NCBI RefSeq assembly: GCF_039536245.1
Contig: NZ_BAAAYN010000023.1
Location: 6,875 to 70,874 of the forward strand
Direction of reading: 5' to 3'
DNA: 64,000 bases
Source of the DNA: Cryptosporangium minutisporangium
GTDB lineage: Bacteria > Actinomycetota > Actinomycetes > Mycobacteriales > Cryptosporangiaceae
Below are positions 24,526-32,362 of this stretch, one piece after another. Each line of letters begins with the position of its first letter. Positions within the stretch are counted from its first letter, which is position 1. A program made the position numbers and the translations under genes. The notes below the pieces were generated by a model, which worked only from the letters and a program-made list of their open reading frames with translations, did not search any database and was not told the origin of the DNA.

Positions 24526-25851
24526 ATGATCACCTACCTGAAGTCTGTTCCGCCGACGCCGCGCGGTGCGGCGGTCACCGACCCGGCCGTGGCCGCCACG
24601 GTCGCGGCGATCCTGGACGACGTCCGCGAGCGCGGGGACGTCGCCGTCACGGAGTACTCGGCGAAGTTCGACAACTGGTCACCGGAGTCGTTCCGGCTCA
24701 GCTCGTCGGAGATCGACGGGCTGATCCGCAGCCTCCCGCAGCAGGTGATCGACGACATCGAGTTCGTTCAGGCGCAGGTGCGGCGGTTCGCCGAGCACCA
24801 GCGGGCCTCGCTCACCGACTTCGAGGTCGAGACGCTGCCCGGGGTCCGGCTCGGGCAGAAGCAGGTGCCGGTGGCCGCGGTCGGCGCCTACGTTCCCGGT
24901 GGGCGGTACCCGCTCACCGCGTCGGCGCACATGACGATCGTGACCGCGAAGGTCGCGGGGGTTTCGCGGGTCGTGGCCTGTACGCCGCCCATCCGGGGCT
25001 CGATACCGGCGGCCACGGTGGCGGCGATGGCGATGGCGGGCGCCGACGAGATCTACCTGCTCGGCGGCGTGCAGGCGATGGCCGCGATGGCGCTGGGCAC
25101 CCAGACCATCGACCGCGTCGACCTGATCGCCGGGCCGGGCAACGCGTACGTCGCCGAGGCCAAGCGGCGCCTGTTCGGCGAGGTCGGCATCGACCTGTTC
25201 GCGGGGCCGACCGAGATCCTGGTGATCGCGGACGAGCACGCCGACCCGTTCGTCGTCGCGGTGGACCTGCTCAGCCAGGCCGAGCACGGTCCGGACTCGC
25301 CCGCCGTCCTGATCACCACCTCGCGCGACGTGGCCGTGTCGGTCTCCGAGCACGTGGAGCGGATCCTGGTGGACATGCCGACCCGCGACCTGGCCGGGCC
25401 CGCGTGGCGCGACCACGGCCAGATCCTGCTGGTCGACGACCTGGACGAGGCGTACGCGGTCGCCGACTCGTTCGCCAGCGAGCACGTCGAGGTGCTCACC
25501 CGCTCGCCGCGCGAGGCGCTGGAGAAGATGCGGCACTACGGGGCGCTGTTCCTCGGTGAGGGAACCTGCGTGTCCTACGGCGACAAGGTGATCGGCACCA
25601 ACCACGTCCTGCCCACCCGAGGCAACGCCCGCTTCACCGGCGGGCTGTGGGTCGGCAAGTACCTCCGCACGGTGACCTACCAGGAGGTCACCGACTTGAG
25701 CTCCAGCGCGTACCTCGGCGAGGTGTGCGGCCGGGCGTCCCGGGTCGAGCTGTTCGAGGGGCACGCCCGCTCGGGTGACGTCCGGGCCGCCAAGTACGCC
25801 GGCGCGCCGCTGCCCTGGTCCGACCACACGTTCGCGGCCAGCCGTGCCTGA
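24526..25851 (+). CDS. Histidinol dehydrogenase-family alcohol dehydrogenase 2 (HpsN-like)
   Basis: The protein has 441 residues. It reads closer to HpsN than the first paralogue: the EVETLPGVRLGQKQVPV segment, AVGAYVPGGRYPLTASAHM, TAKVAGVSRVVACTPP, GVQAMAAMALGT, GPGNAYVAEAKRRLFGEVG, SQAEHGPDSPA, catalytic FASEHVEV, KVIGTNHVLPT and RFTGGLWVGKYLRTVTYQ. The ending EGHAR replaces the AAHR of paralogue 1. HpsN is known for oxidising (R)-dihydroxypropanesulfonate to sulfolactate; no sulfolyase gene is visible here, so sulfonate use is possible but unproven. RBS GGGAG is before ATG 24526. The SDR gene overlaps its end by 8 bp. Confidence 0.87.
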   Translation: MITYLKSVPPTPRGAAVTDPAVAATVAAILDDVRERGDVAVTEYSAKFDNWSPESFRLSSSEIDGLIRSLPQQVIDDIEFVQAQVRRFAEHQRASLTDFEVETLPGVRLGQKQVPVAAVGAYVPGGRYPLTASAHMTIVTAKVAGVSRVVACTPPIRGSIPAATVAAMAMAGADEIYLLGGVQAMAAMALGTQTIDRVDLIAGPGNAYVAEAKRRLFGEVGIDLFAGPTEILVIADEHADPFVVAVDLLSQAEHGPDSPAVLITTSRDVAVSVSEHVERILVDMPTRDLAGPAWRDHGQILLVDDLDEAYAVADSFASEHVEVLTRSPREALEKMRHYGALFLGEGTCVSYGDKVIGTNHVLPTRGNARFTGGLWVGKYLRTVTYQEVTDLSSSAYLGEVCGRASRVELFEGHARSGDVRAAKYAGAPLPWSDHTFAASRA

Positions 25852-26605
25852 CCGTCTCGTCGCCCGGACCGCGCTGATCACCGGCGCCGGGAACGGTCTC
25901 GGCCGGGCGTTCGCGCTCGCACTCGACGCGCGCGGCGTCCGAACGATCCTCGCGGGGCGTCGGCGCGAGCCGCTGGAGGAGACACGCGCGTTGCTCACCG
26001 ACTCGCGCGTCGCCACCGTGGACGTCGCCTCGCCGGAGTCGGTCGCGGCGCTCGCCGCGGAGCTCGCGGACGAGGAGATCTCGATCCTGGTGAACAACGC
26101 CGGGGTTCCCGGGCCGGTCAAATCGCTGGTCGAGATCGAGCCGGACGAGTGGGACGACGTCTTCGCGGTCAACGTCCGGGGGATCTACCTGGTGTGCCGC
26201 GCGTTCGTGCCGCCGATGGTGGCTCGCGGCGCCGGAGACGTGATCAACCTGGCGTCGATCAGCGGCAAGCGTCCACTGGCAAACCGGACGCCGTACTGCG
26301 CGTCGAAGATGGCGGTGATCGGGCTGTCGACGACGCTCGGGGCCGAGGTGGGACCGGCCGGGGTGCGGGTGAACACGCTGTCGCCGGGGCCGGTGCGCGG
26401 GCCGCGGATGGAGCGCAACTTCCGGCTGGAGGCCGAGCGCAGCGGCATCACGTACGAGGAGGCCGAGCAGAGCTTCACGTCCCGGGCGGCGCTCGGCCGG
26501 ATGGTCGAGGAGTCCGAAGTGGCGGACGCCCTGGTCGCGATGCTCAGCATGACCGGCCTGCACTGCGCCGACATCGACCTGTCCGCGGGCATGGTGGGTC
26601 GATGA
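25844..26605 (+). CDS. Short-chain dehydrogenase/reductase
   Basis: The protein has 253 residues and is a classical SDR. The cofactor loop is TGAGNGLG near residue 12, followed by NNAG, the catalytic Ser in NLASISG, and Tyr/Lys in YCASK. The residue at the end of beta-2 is followed by GRRREP, suggesting NADP(H). GTG 25844 overlaps the HisD-2 stop by 8 bp. In the operon it may oxidise or reduce a secondary alcohol of the same substrate. The final residues (DIDLSAGMVGR) are the usual SDR C-terminus. Confidence 0.9.
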   Translation: MPDRLVARTALITGAGNGLGRAFALALDARGVRTILAGRRREPLEETRALLTDSRVATVDVASPESVAALAAELADEEISILVNNAGVPGPVKSLVEIEPDEWDDVFAVNVRGIYLVCRAFVPPMVARGAGDVINLASISGKRPLANRTPYCASKMAVIGLSTTLGAEVGPAGVRVNTLSPGPVRGPRMERNFRLEAERSGITYEEAEQSFTSRAALGRMVEESEVADALVAMLSMTGLHCADIDLSAGMVGR

Positions 26606-27282
26606 CGCTGGTGCTGCTGCCGGGCATGCTGGGAAGCGCCGACGGCTGGGCCGACGTCGTTTTCCGGCTGGGTTCCGACACTGCGATCCACGTTGGCCGG
26701 ATCGACCAGCACGACACGATCGCCGGCCTCGCCGCCGGTGTCCTCGCCGGCTCGCCGTCGGAGTTCGCGCTCGCCGGGCACTCGCTCGGCGGGATCGTCG
26801 CGCTGGAGATGGTCCGGCAGCAGCCGTCCCGGATCCGCCGCCTCGCGCTGCTCAACAGCAGCGCGAGGCCCCCGACGGACGCCCAGCGAGCGGCCTGGCG
26901 CGGCTGGGACGCGCGGATCGCGGCCGGTGAGTTCGACGCGGTGGCGCGCGAACTGGCGGTGGCCACGCTCCCGGCGTCCCGAGCCGACCTGGTGGAGCGG
27001 AACGCCCGGATGGCGTCCGCGGTGGGCGCCGTCGGCTTCCGACGCCAGCTCGCCGCTCAGCAGTCCCGCACCGACGCCCGGCCCCGGCTCGCCGCGATCA
27101 CCGTCCCGACGGTGGTGATCCGTGGTGACCTGGACCAGGTCAGCCCCGCGCCGATGCAGCACGAGCTCGCCCACGGCATCCCGGACGCGACACTCCACGT
27201 CCTGCCGGAGGTCGGCCACATGTCCCCGCTCGAGGCGCCGGATGCGGTGGTGGCCCTACTCCGGGAGTGGCTGGACCGCTGA
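26602..27282 (+). CDS. Alpha/beta hydrolase (last gene of the nine-gene operon)
   Basis: The protein has 226 residues. ATG 26602 overlaps the SDR stop (ATGA). The nucleophile elbow is GHSLGG, the acid is in RGDLDQVSP and the catalytic histidine in EVGHMSPLE, giving a complete triad. The N-terminus starts directly at the first strand (TLVLLPGMLGSADGW), so it is cytoplasmic. It resembles 3-oxoadipate enol-lactonase-like and MhpC-like hydrolases. In this setting it may open a lactone or ester intermediate, which is inference. Confidence 0.88.
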   Translation: MTLVLLPGMLGSADGWADVVFRLGSDTAIHVGRIDQHDTIAGLAAGVLAGSPSEFALAGHSLGGIVALEMVRQQPSRIRRLALLNSSARPPTDAQRAAWRGWDARIAAGEFDAVARELAVATLPASRADLVERNARMASAVGAVGFRRQLAAQQSRTDARPRLAAITVPTVVIRGDLDQVSPAPMQHELAHGIPDATLHVLPEVGHMSPLEAPDAVVALLREWLDR

Positions 27283-27374
27283 GCCGGCAGTATCGGCACG
27301 GTCGGCGCCCGCGTTGAGCGGCGCCAGGACGGGTGGCGCTCCGGTCCCATACTTTAGGGGCCGGAGGTGGGCTC

Positions 27375-27927
27375 TTGACCGGGATAACGCGCCGCTCCGC
27401 GCTGTTCGTCCTCGCCGGTGTCGGAGCAGCGACCGCGGCCGGCGGCGTCGCCTGGGCCAGCCTCCGGGACGACGCGCCCGAGCCCGGATCGACGGCGACG
27501 ATCCGCCCGCGTGCCTGGCGCGCAGGTATCAGCACCGATCAGTTCACGCCGCCGGTCCTCGACCGATCGCGTCGTCGCGATGCTGCAGCGCTCCGATCAG
27601 ACCGTGATCGCCGTCGGGCTGGACGCGGTCTGCGCCGGTAGCGGTTATGGGTTCGTCGTCCTCGACCGCGACTCCGGAGAGGAGCTCTGGTCGACCACCG
27701 AATCGCGCGGAGACCTCGTGCCGGGACCGGTGACGTCGGACGACGCCGTCTTCGTGAGCCAAGGTGCCGGCGAAGACTCCGTCATCCAGGCCTGGCAACT
27801 ACGGGACGGCAAGCCGCTGCGTACCCAGAAGGGCCTCTCGATCGGCGTCCATCTGCAGGTGGTGGAGGAGATGCTGATCGCGTCGACGTTCAGGGAGATC
27901 CACGCCTACCCGCTCCCGCTGAACTGA
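27375..27927 (+). pseudogene. Frameshifted secreted PQQ/beta-propeller-repeat protein
   Basis: TTG at 27375 follows GGAGGTGG and opens a twin-arginine signal peptide (TRRSALFVLAGVGAATAAGG) that continues into WRAGISTDQFTPPVLDR. At about 27555-27570 the coding sense moves to another frame, which reads DRVVAMLQRSDQTVIAVGLD and then the propeller-like FVVLDRDSGEELWST and PGPVTSDDAVFVSQG, ending at 27927. Joining the two frames gives about 184 residues, far shorter than normal PQQ-repeat proteins, so either a single indel hit an already shortened gene or the read has an error. Its 3' end overlaps the LacI gene on the other strand. Confidence 0.7.
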
Positions 27928-28939
27928 CCGCGGAGTCCGGACTCGGCAGCGGGTGCGTGGCGCGCAGTACCGGGGTGACGGGGTGGAGCACCCGTCGCCC
28001 ACCGCCGTCGAAGCCGCCGATCCGCTCCAGCAGCAACGTCACCGCGGTCCGCAGCATGTCGGCGAACGGGACGCGGATCGTGGTCAGGGACAGGATCGGC
28101 CAGGCGGCGCTCTCCAGGTCGTCGAACCCGACCAGCGCCAGGTCGTCCGGCACCCGGACACCGGCCGCGTGCGCCGCGTTCATCGCGCCGATCGCGATGA
28201 TGTCGTTCGCGCAGAACAGCGCGGTGGGTCTGCGTCGCCCCCGGAGCACCGCCGCGAGCGACTCGGCACCGTGGGCCTGCTCGAACGCGCCGGTGCGGAC
28301 CCACGCGTCGGGGAGCTCGACGTCGGCCTCGGCGAGGCGCGTGCGGAACCCCGCGGCGCGGTCCCGGCCGGTGCTGGTGTCCTCCGGGCCGAGGAGCGCG
28401 CCGATGCGCCGGTGTCCGGCGTCCAGCAGGAGCTGCGCGGCGGCGGCTCCTCCGGCACGGTCGTCGGCGACCGCGGCGTCCAGATCGGAGCCTTCGACGT
28501 ACCGGTGGAGGAGCACGGCCGGAACGCCCCGCCTCCGCAGGGTCGCCGGCAACGCCGAGTCGATCCGCGCCGTGCTGACGATGACGCCGTCGACACCACC
28601 GCCGATGAGGTGCTCCTCGACGTCGGCCGGGTCACCGTGGCCGGCCAGCAGCGTGAGCCGGTAGCCGCGCGACGCCAGCTCGTCGTGGAGCCGGCCGACC
28701 AGCAGCGACCAGAGCGGGTTGTCGAGATCGACCACCATCGCGATCCGCTGGGTCGCGCCGGTGGACAGGGCTCGGGCCCGCGCGCTGGGAACGTAGTCGA
28801 GGGCTCGAGCTGCGTCGAGGACCTTGCGGACCGTCTCGGCGCCGATGCTGGGGTCGCGCCGCAACGCGCGGGAGACCGTGGCCTGCGAAACGCCGGCGCG
28901 CTCCGCGACGTCGAAGCTCGTGACCTTGCGCGATCCCAC
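27890..28939 (-). CDS. LacI-family regulator downstream of the aldolase gene
   Basis: The protein has 349 residues. GTG 28939 lies 2 nt after the stop of the aldolase gene. The LacI HTH is at the N-terminus: VTSFDVAERAGVSQATVSRAL, with hinge region LDYVPSARARALSTG. The effector domain follows (IAMVVDLDNPLWSLLVGRL, ALLGPEDTSTGRDRAAGFR, FCANDIIAIGAMNA). It probably represses its own operon and the divergent bicupin through the CG-centred palindromes at 29761-29828. The C-terminal tail overlaps the decayed gene on the opposite strand by 38 bp. Confidence 0.88.
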   Translation of the reverse strand: MGSRKVTSFDVAERAGVSQATVSRALRRDPSIGAETVRKVLDAARALDYVPSARARALSTGATQRIAMVVDLDNPLWSLLVGRLHDELASRGYRLTLLAGHGDPADVEEHLIGGGVDGVIVSTARIDSALPATLRRRGVPAVLLHRYVEGSDLDAAVADDRAGGAAAAQLLLDAGHRRIGALLGPEDTSTGRDRAAGFRTRLAEADVELPDAWVRTGAFEQAHGAESLAAVLRGRRRPTALFCANDIIAIGAMNAAHAAGVRVPDDLALVGFDDLESAAWPILSLTTIRVPFADMLRTAVTLLLERIGGFDGGGRRVLHPVTPVLRATHPLPSPDSAVSSAGAGRRGSP

Positions 28940-28941
28940 GA

Positions 28942-29739
28942 TCAGTACCCCGTCCGGGCGCCGGAGGGCGCGGACCCGGCCCCTCCGCGGGCCGCGGTCA
29001 GCGCGGCGGCGGCTCCGGCGCGCAGTAGCGCAGCGTCGTTGCCGGGCGTCACCAGGTCGTACCCGAGGGAGACGAGATGCGCCGCCACCGTGCCGTCGGC
29101 GCAGAAGCTGCCCGCGTAGATCCCGGCGTGGTGCGCCGCCTCCACGACCCGTTCCCAGGCCCGCTCGACCTCCGCGGGCGCCGGCACCTGCCCCGGCCGG
29201 ACGCCGAGCGCCAGCGCGAGGTCGTTCGGCCCCACGTAGAGGCCGTCCAGGCCGGGGGTGGCCGCGATCTCTTCGACCGCGTCGAGCGCCTCCGCCGACT
29301 CGATCATCGCCCACGTCATCACCGTCGCGTTCGCACCGTCGACGTAGCCCGGACCGCCGTAGAGGGTGGCGCGTGCCGGGCCGAAGCTCCGCCGACCGAC
29401 CGGTGGGTACCGGCACGCCGCGACGAACGCCGCCGCGTCGACCGGGCTGTCGATCGCCGGGCAGACGATGCCGTACGCGCCGGCGTCGAGCAGCTTTCCG
29501 ATGACCGCGGGGTCGTGGCTCGGGCAGCGCGCGAACGGCTCGGCCGGCCCCGCGCTCACGGCCTGGATCAGCCGGATCGCACCGTCGAGGCCGAACATGC
29601 CGTGCTGAAGGTCCACGGTCACCGCGTTGAAGCCCGCGTACGACAGCGTCTCGGCGAGGTAAGGACTGTCGCCGGAGACCCACGCATTGACCACGGTCTT
29701 CCCGCTTGCGAGCAGCGCCCGCACGGCACTCGTCCGCAT
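28942..29739 (-). CDS. HpcH/HpaI-family class II aldolase
   Basis: The protein has 265 residues. Landmarks are the catalytic His in VTVDLQHGMFG, GAYGIVCPAIDSPVDAAAFV, SFGPARATLYGG, the metal-binding Glu in AMIESAEALD and Asp in YVGPNDLALALG. The family cleaves 4-hydroxy-2-oxo acids to pyruvate (or a related 2-keto acid) plus an aldehyde with Mg or Mn. Sugar-acid members act on 2-keto-3-deoxy-rhamnonate or galactarate intermediates. It shares an operon with the LacI gene and a divergent promoter with a bicupin protein, so it probably acts on a sugar-acid or aromatic-ring-derived keto acid. Confidence 0.88.
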   Translation of the reverse strand: MRTSAVRALLASGKTVVNAWVSGDSPYLAETLSYAGFNAVTVDLQHGMFGLDGAIRLIQAVSAGPAEPFARCPSHDPAVIGKLLDAGAYGIVCPAIDSPVDAAAFVAACRYPPVGRRSFGPARATLYGGPGYVDGANATVMTWAMIESAEALDAVEEIAATPGLDGLYVGPNDLALALGVRPGQVPAPAEVERAWERVVEAAHHAGIYAGSFCADGTVAAHLVSLGYDLVTPGNDAALLRAGAAAALTAARGGAGSAPSGARTGY

Positions 29740-29760
29740 GGCTCACCTTTCCCGGTCGAC

Positions 29761-29828
29761 TACGTATGCACAGACTAGACGATTGACAACCTGAAACACG
29801 CTGGCCTGTACTATGCATACGTATACGC
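29761..29828. promoter_or_regulatory. Paired LacI-type operator half-palindromes and candidate promoter
   Basis: TACGTATGCA at 29761-29770 is the exact reverse complement of TGCATACGTA at 29814-29823, 53 bp apart. The second site extends to a CG-centred palindrome, GCATACGTATACGC (29815-29828). CG-centred palindromes are typical of LacI operators. A perfect -35 TTGACA lies at 29783-29788, with a weak -10-like TACTAT at 29809-29814 but a long 20-nt spacer. Two operators flanking the promoter fit looping or autoregulation by the LacI gene. Confidence 0.72.
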
Positions 29829-29848
29829 AACCGCTGAGAGGAAGCACC

Positions 29849-30967
29849 ATGTCGACCGATCGCGAGGTCACCGACGCCGAGCTGGAGCGCCGAACCATTC
29901 TGCGGAGGAACCTGGTCCCGGACACGGCCGCGTTCCTGGACACGAAGATTCCCGGCAGCCAAGCGAAGATCAACTACCCGTTGATCGGACCAGGTGTCTC
30001 CGAGAACGGTGAGCAGATCGTGCCGGTCGACGAGCCGCACGGGTTCAACCTGGGTGGCGCCGTCATGCCCGCCGACACGGTGAACAACCTCCACCTCCAC
30101 TTCACCGCCGAGGTCTTCCTGTGCTTCGCCGGCTCGTGGACCTTCCGCTGGGGTGTCGACGGGAAGGACGGCGAGGCGACGGTCAGCGACGGGGACGTCA
30201 TCTCGATCCCGACCTGGATCTTCCGCGGCTTCACCAGCGAGTCGGACGACGCCTGGCTCTACACCGCACTGGGTCGGGACGAGAGCGGTGGCCTCCTCTG
30301 GGCCCCGTCGGTGATCTCCGCGGCGGCGAAGACCGGGATGTTCCTCAGCACCGATCACCGCCTCATCGAGGTGGAGCCCGGAACGGTTCCCGAGGGCGTC
30401 GACCTGGTCCAGCCGATGTCGGAGCAGGACCTGGCTGGCCTGCGTCGAGTCTCGGTCGAGGAGATGCGTACCCGCTTGACTCGCCCCGGGGACCTGGTGT
30501 GGCGACCGGATGCGCTGCTCGACTCCGGACTGCCCGGCGGCGGCGCCGAACTCGCGCTCGTGATCGGCTATGGCCTGACCGAGCACCGCGACCAGGCCCC
30601 GCGGCTCGCTGATCCGCACGGCTTCTCGCTCGCCTGGTTACGCGCCGCGCCCGAAGCCGGGGTCAATCGGCACCGGATCACCGAGCCGCAGGTGCTGATC
30701 GCTAAGTCGGGCCGGTGGCGGGTCACGCTGAACGCGGAGAACCCGGTCACCGCCGAGCTCGGGCCGTTCGACACGCTGTCGGTGCCGGCCGGAGCCTGGC
30801 GACGGTTCGAGAGCATCGGGTCGGAGGCCGGGCAGCTCGCGGTACTGACCAGCGGAGACGGCCGGACGCGACTGGACTGGGACCCGGCCGTCGTCGCGGC
30901 CGCGGGCGAGCGGAACGTCGCGATCGACGCGAACGGCTACGTGGCGCCGGCCCATCTGGTCCGCTGA
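29849..30967 (+). CDS. Two-domain cupin protein (gentisate-dioxygenase-like fold)
   Basis: The protein has 372 residues. ATG 29849 follows GAGAGGA; a longer start at 29813 would lie in the operator. The first cupin (about residues 70-160) has the metal motif region VNNLHLHFTAEVFLCFAGS and the second motif DGDVISIPTWIFRGF. The second cupin (about 240-350) has VNRHRITEPQVLIAKSG and PFDTLSVPAGAWRRFES. The first domain keeps histidines suitable for metal binding; the second has fewer, as in many bicupins. It is divergent from the aldolase/LacI operon, so it should act in the same pathway, possibly as a ring-opening dioxygenase or sugar-acid isomerase. Confidence 0.8.
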   Translation: MSTDREVTDAELERRTILRRNLVPDTAAFLDTKIPGSQAKINYPLIGPGVSENGEQIVPVDEPHGFNLGGAVMPADTVNNLHLHFTAEVFLCFAGSWTFRWGVDGKDGEATVSDGDVISIPTWIFRGFTSESDDAWLYTALGRDESGGLLWAPSVISAAAKTGMFLSTDHRLIEVEPGTVPEGVDLVQPMSEQDLAGLRRVSVEEMRTRLTRPGDLVWRPDALLDSGLPGGGAELALVIGYGLTEHRDQAPRLADPHGFSLAWLRAAPEAGVNRHRITEPQVLIAKSGRWRVTLNAENPVTAELGPFDTLSVPAGAWRRFESIGSEAGQLAVLTSGDGRTRLDWDPAVVAAAGERNVAIDANGYVAPAHLVR

Positions 30968-30980
30968 CCCTCACGGCTGC

Positions 30981-31991
30981 TCACGTCGTGCCCCGCACCA
31001 GCAGCTTCGGGGTGAGCACCTCCGGTCGAGGCAGTTCGCCGACGAGCAGCTGGTCCAGCTGGCGGACGGCGAGTTCGCCGATCCGCCGTTTGTCGAGGTG
31101 GATCGTGGTGAGCGGCGGATCCAGCAGCTCGCCGATGCTCAAACCGTCGTGACCGACCAGCGCGCACTCCGTCGGCACGGCCACGCCGAGCCGGCGGGCC
31201 GCCTGGAACGCTCCGATCGCGACGAGGTCGTTGAACGCCAGAACGGCGGTCAACTCGGGCCGGGCGGCGCGCAGCGTTTCGAACGCGCGACCGCCGCCGG
31301 CCATCGACTGCTCGCCGACGATGATGCACTCCTCGTCGACCGGCAACCCGTGGGTGTGCGCGAGGTCGAGGAGCGTCCGGCGGCGCACGTCCGGGTGACC
31401 GGTGGTGACGCAGTCGATCAGGCCGATGTGCCGGTGCCCTCGTTCGACCAGGTGCCCCAGGCCCGCCCGCACACCCGTCTCGGTATCGACGCGCACCAGC
31501 GCGTAGGTCTCCGAGTCCAGCCCCCGGTCGACGATGACCAGCGGCACGCCCGCGACGTACGGCTCCAGCTCGGCGTCGGTGTGGCTGACGTAGCCGACGA
31601 GCGCGTCGACCTGCTGGCCGAGTGAGCGCAGCAACGCCAGCTCGCGGGCGCGGTCGTTCTCCGTGCTGGCGACGACTACCTGCCACTCCCGGCCGTCGGC
31701 CGCCTCGATCACTCCGGCGATGAACTCGGGGTAGAACGGGTTCACCACGTCCGGGACGATCAGGCCGATCGTGACCACGTCGGGCCGCACGAGTCCGCGT
31801 CCGAACCGGCTGGGGCGGTAGCGCAACTGCCGGGCGACCTCGAGGACCCGGCGCTGGGTCTCCGGGTCGATCTCCCCTTTGCTGTTGATGGCGCGGGAAA
31901 CCGTCTGATGCGAAACGCCCGCCGCCCGGGCGACGTCCCTGAGCGTCACCCGCCTGCCTGCCGGCGCTGACGTCGTGCCGTTCTTCTCCAC
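30981..31991 (-). CDS. LacI-family regulator 2
   Basis: The protein is about 336 residues from GTG 31991, 4 nt after AGGAG; the open frame starts further upstream at 32102 but that part does not resemble LacI proteins. The HTH is VTLRDVARAAGVSHQTVSRA with the hinge LRYRPSRFGRGL. The effector domain follows (IGLIVPDVVNPFYPEFIAGV; LVGHDGLSIGELLDPPLTTI). It is transcribed toward the bicupin gene (convergent, 13 nt between stops). A perfect palindrome lies 75-100 bp upstream, between this gene and the small gene at 32130, pointing to autoregulation. Confidence 0.87.
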   Translation of the reverse strand: MEKNGTTSAPAGRRVTLRDVARAAGVSHQTVSRAINSKGEIDPETQRRVLEVARQLRYRPSRFGRGLVRPDVVTIGLIVPDVVNPFYPEFIAGVIEAADGREWQVVVASTENDRARELALLRSLGQQVDALVGYVSHTDAELEPYVAGVPLVIVDRGLDSETYALVRVDTETGVRAGLGHLVERGHRHIGLIDCVTTGHPDVRRRTLLDLAHTHGLPVDEECIIVGEQSMAGGGRAFETLRAARPELTAVLAFNDLVAIGAFQAARRLGVAVPTECALVGHDGLSIGELLDPPLTTIHLDKRRIGELAVRQLDQLLVGELPRPEVLTPKLLVRGTT

Positions 31992-32065
31992 CACGCTCCT
32001 ACTCAACCAGAACCCGCTGGCGCCGGAGCTTGCCGGTTGACGCCGACCAACTCCTGAGGCACGCT

Positions 32066-32091
32066 CGTTACCGTTCACGTTAACGGTAACG
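32066..32091. promoter_or_regulatory. LacI-type operator, perfect 10-bp inverted repeat
   Basis: CGTTACCGTT (32066-32075) and AACGGTAACG (32082-32091) are exact reverse complements separated by CACGTT. The length and A/T-rich GTTA/TAAC outer parts are typical of LacI-family sites. It lies between the divergent LacI gene 2 and the small gene at 32130. Confidence 0.8.
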
Positions 32092-32129
32092 GCGTCGACC
32101 AAGACGTCGTGGAACGATGGAGGAACGTC

Positions 32130-32339
32130 ATGGCTTCTCCGGGGCGCTCGCTACCGACCGGGATCCACCCGCTGTTCCGCGGGGTAATCGACGAGTGGCA
32201 GGCCGAGGCCGGGGTCTGGTCCGCGCTGCCGGACGCCCCGGTCGTGCCGGACGCTCCTCGCCGACGGCCCGTGTGGCGCCGGCTGCTGCCGCGCCGCCCG
32301 AGTCGGCGCCGCTGCCACCTGGCCCTACCGGCGGGATGA
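32130..32339 (+). CDS. Small hypothetical protein (69 residues)
   Basis: ATG 32130 is preceded by a near-perfect RBS GGAGGAAC (32119-32126), which makes translation likely. The product begins MASPGRSLPTGIHPLFRGVI, continues with DEWQAEAGVWSALPDAPVVP, and ends in an Arg/Pro-rich basic tail. The tail could be real or a frame-driven artefact of GC-rich DNA. No homologue is recognised. The LacI-type operator at 32066-32091 is positioned to control it. A transcript would converge on the TetR gene at 32363-32989. Confidence 0.5.
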   Translation: MASPGRSLPTGIHPLFRGVIDEWQAEAGVWSALPDAPVVPDAPRRRPVWRRLLPRRPSRRRCHLALPAG

Positions 32340-32362
32340 CCGCGTCCGATCGCCGCGCGGGA

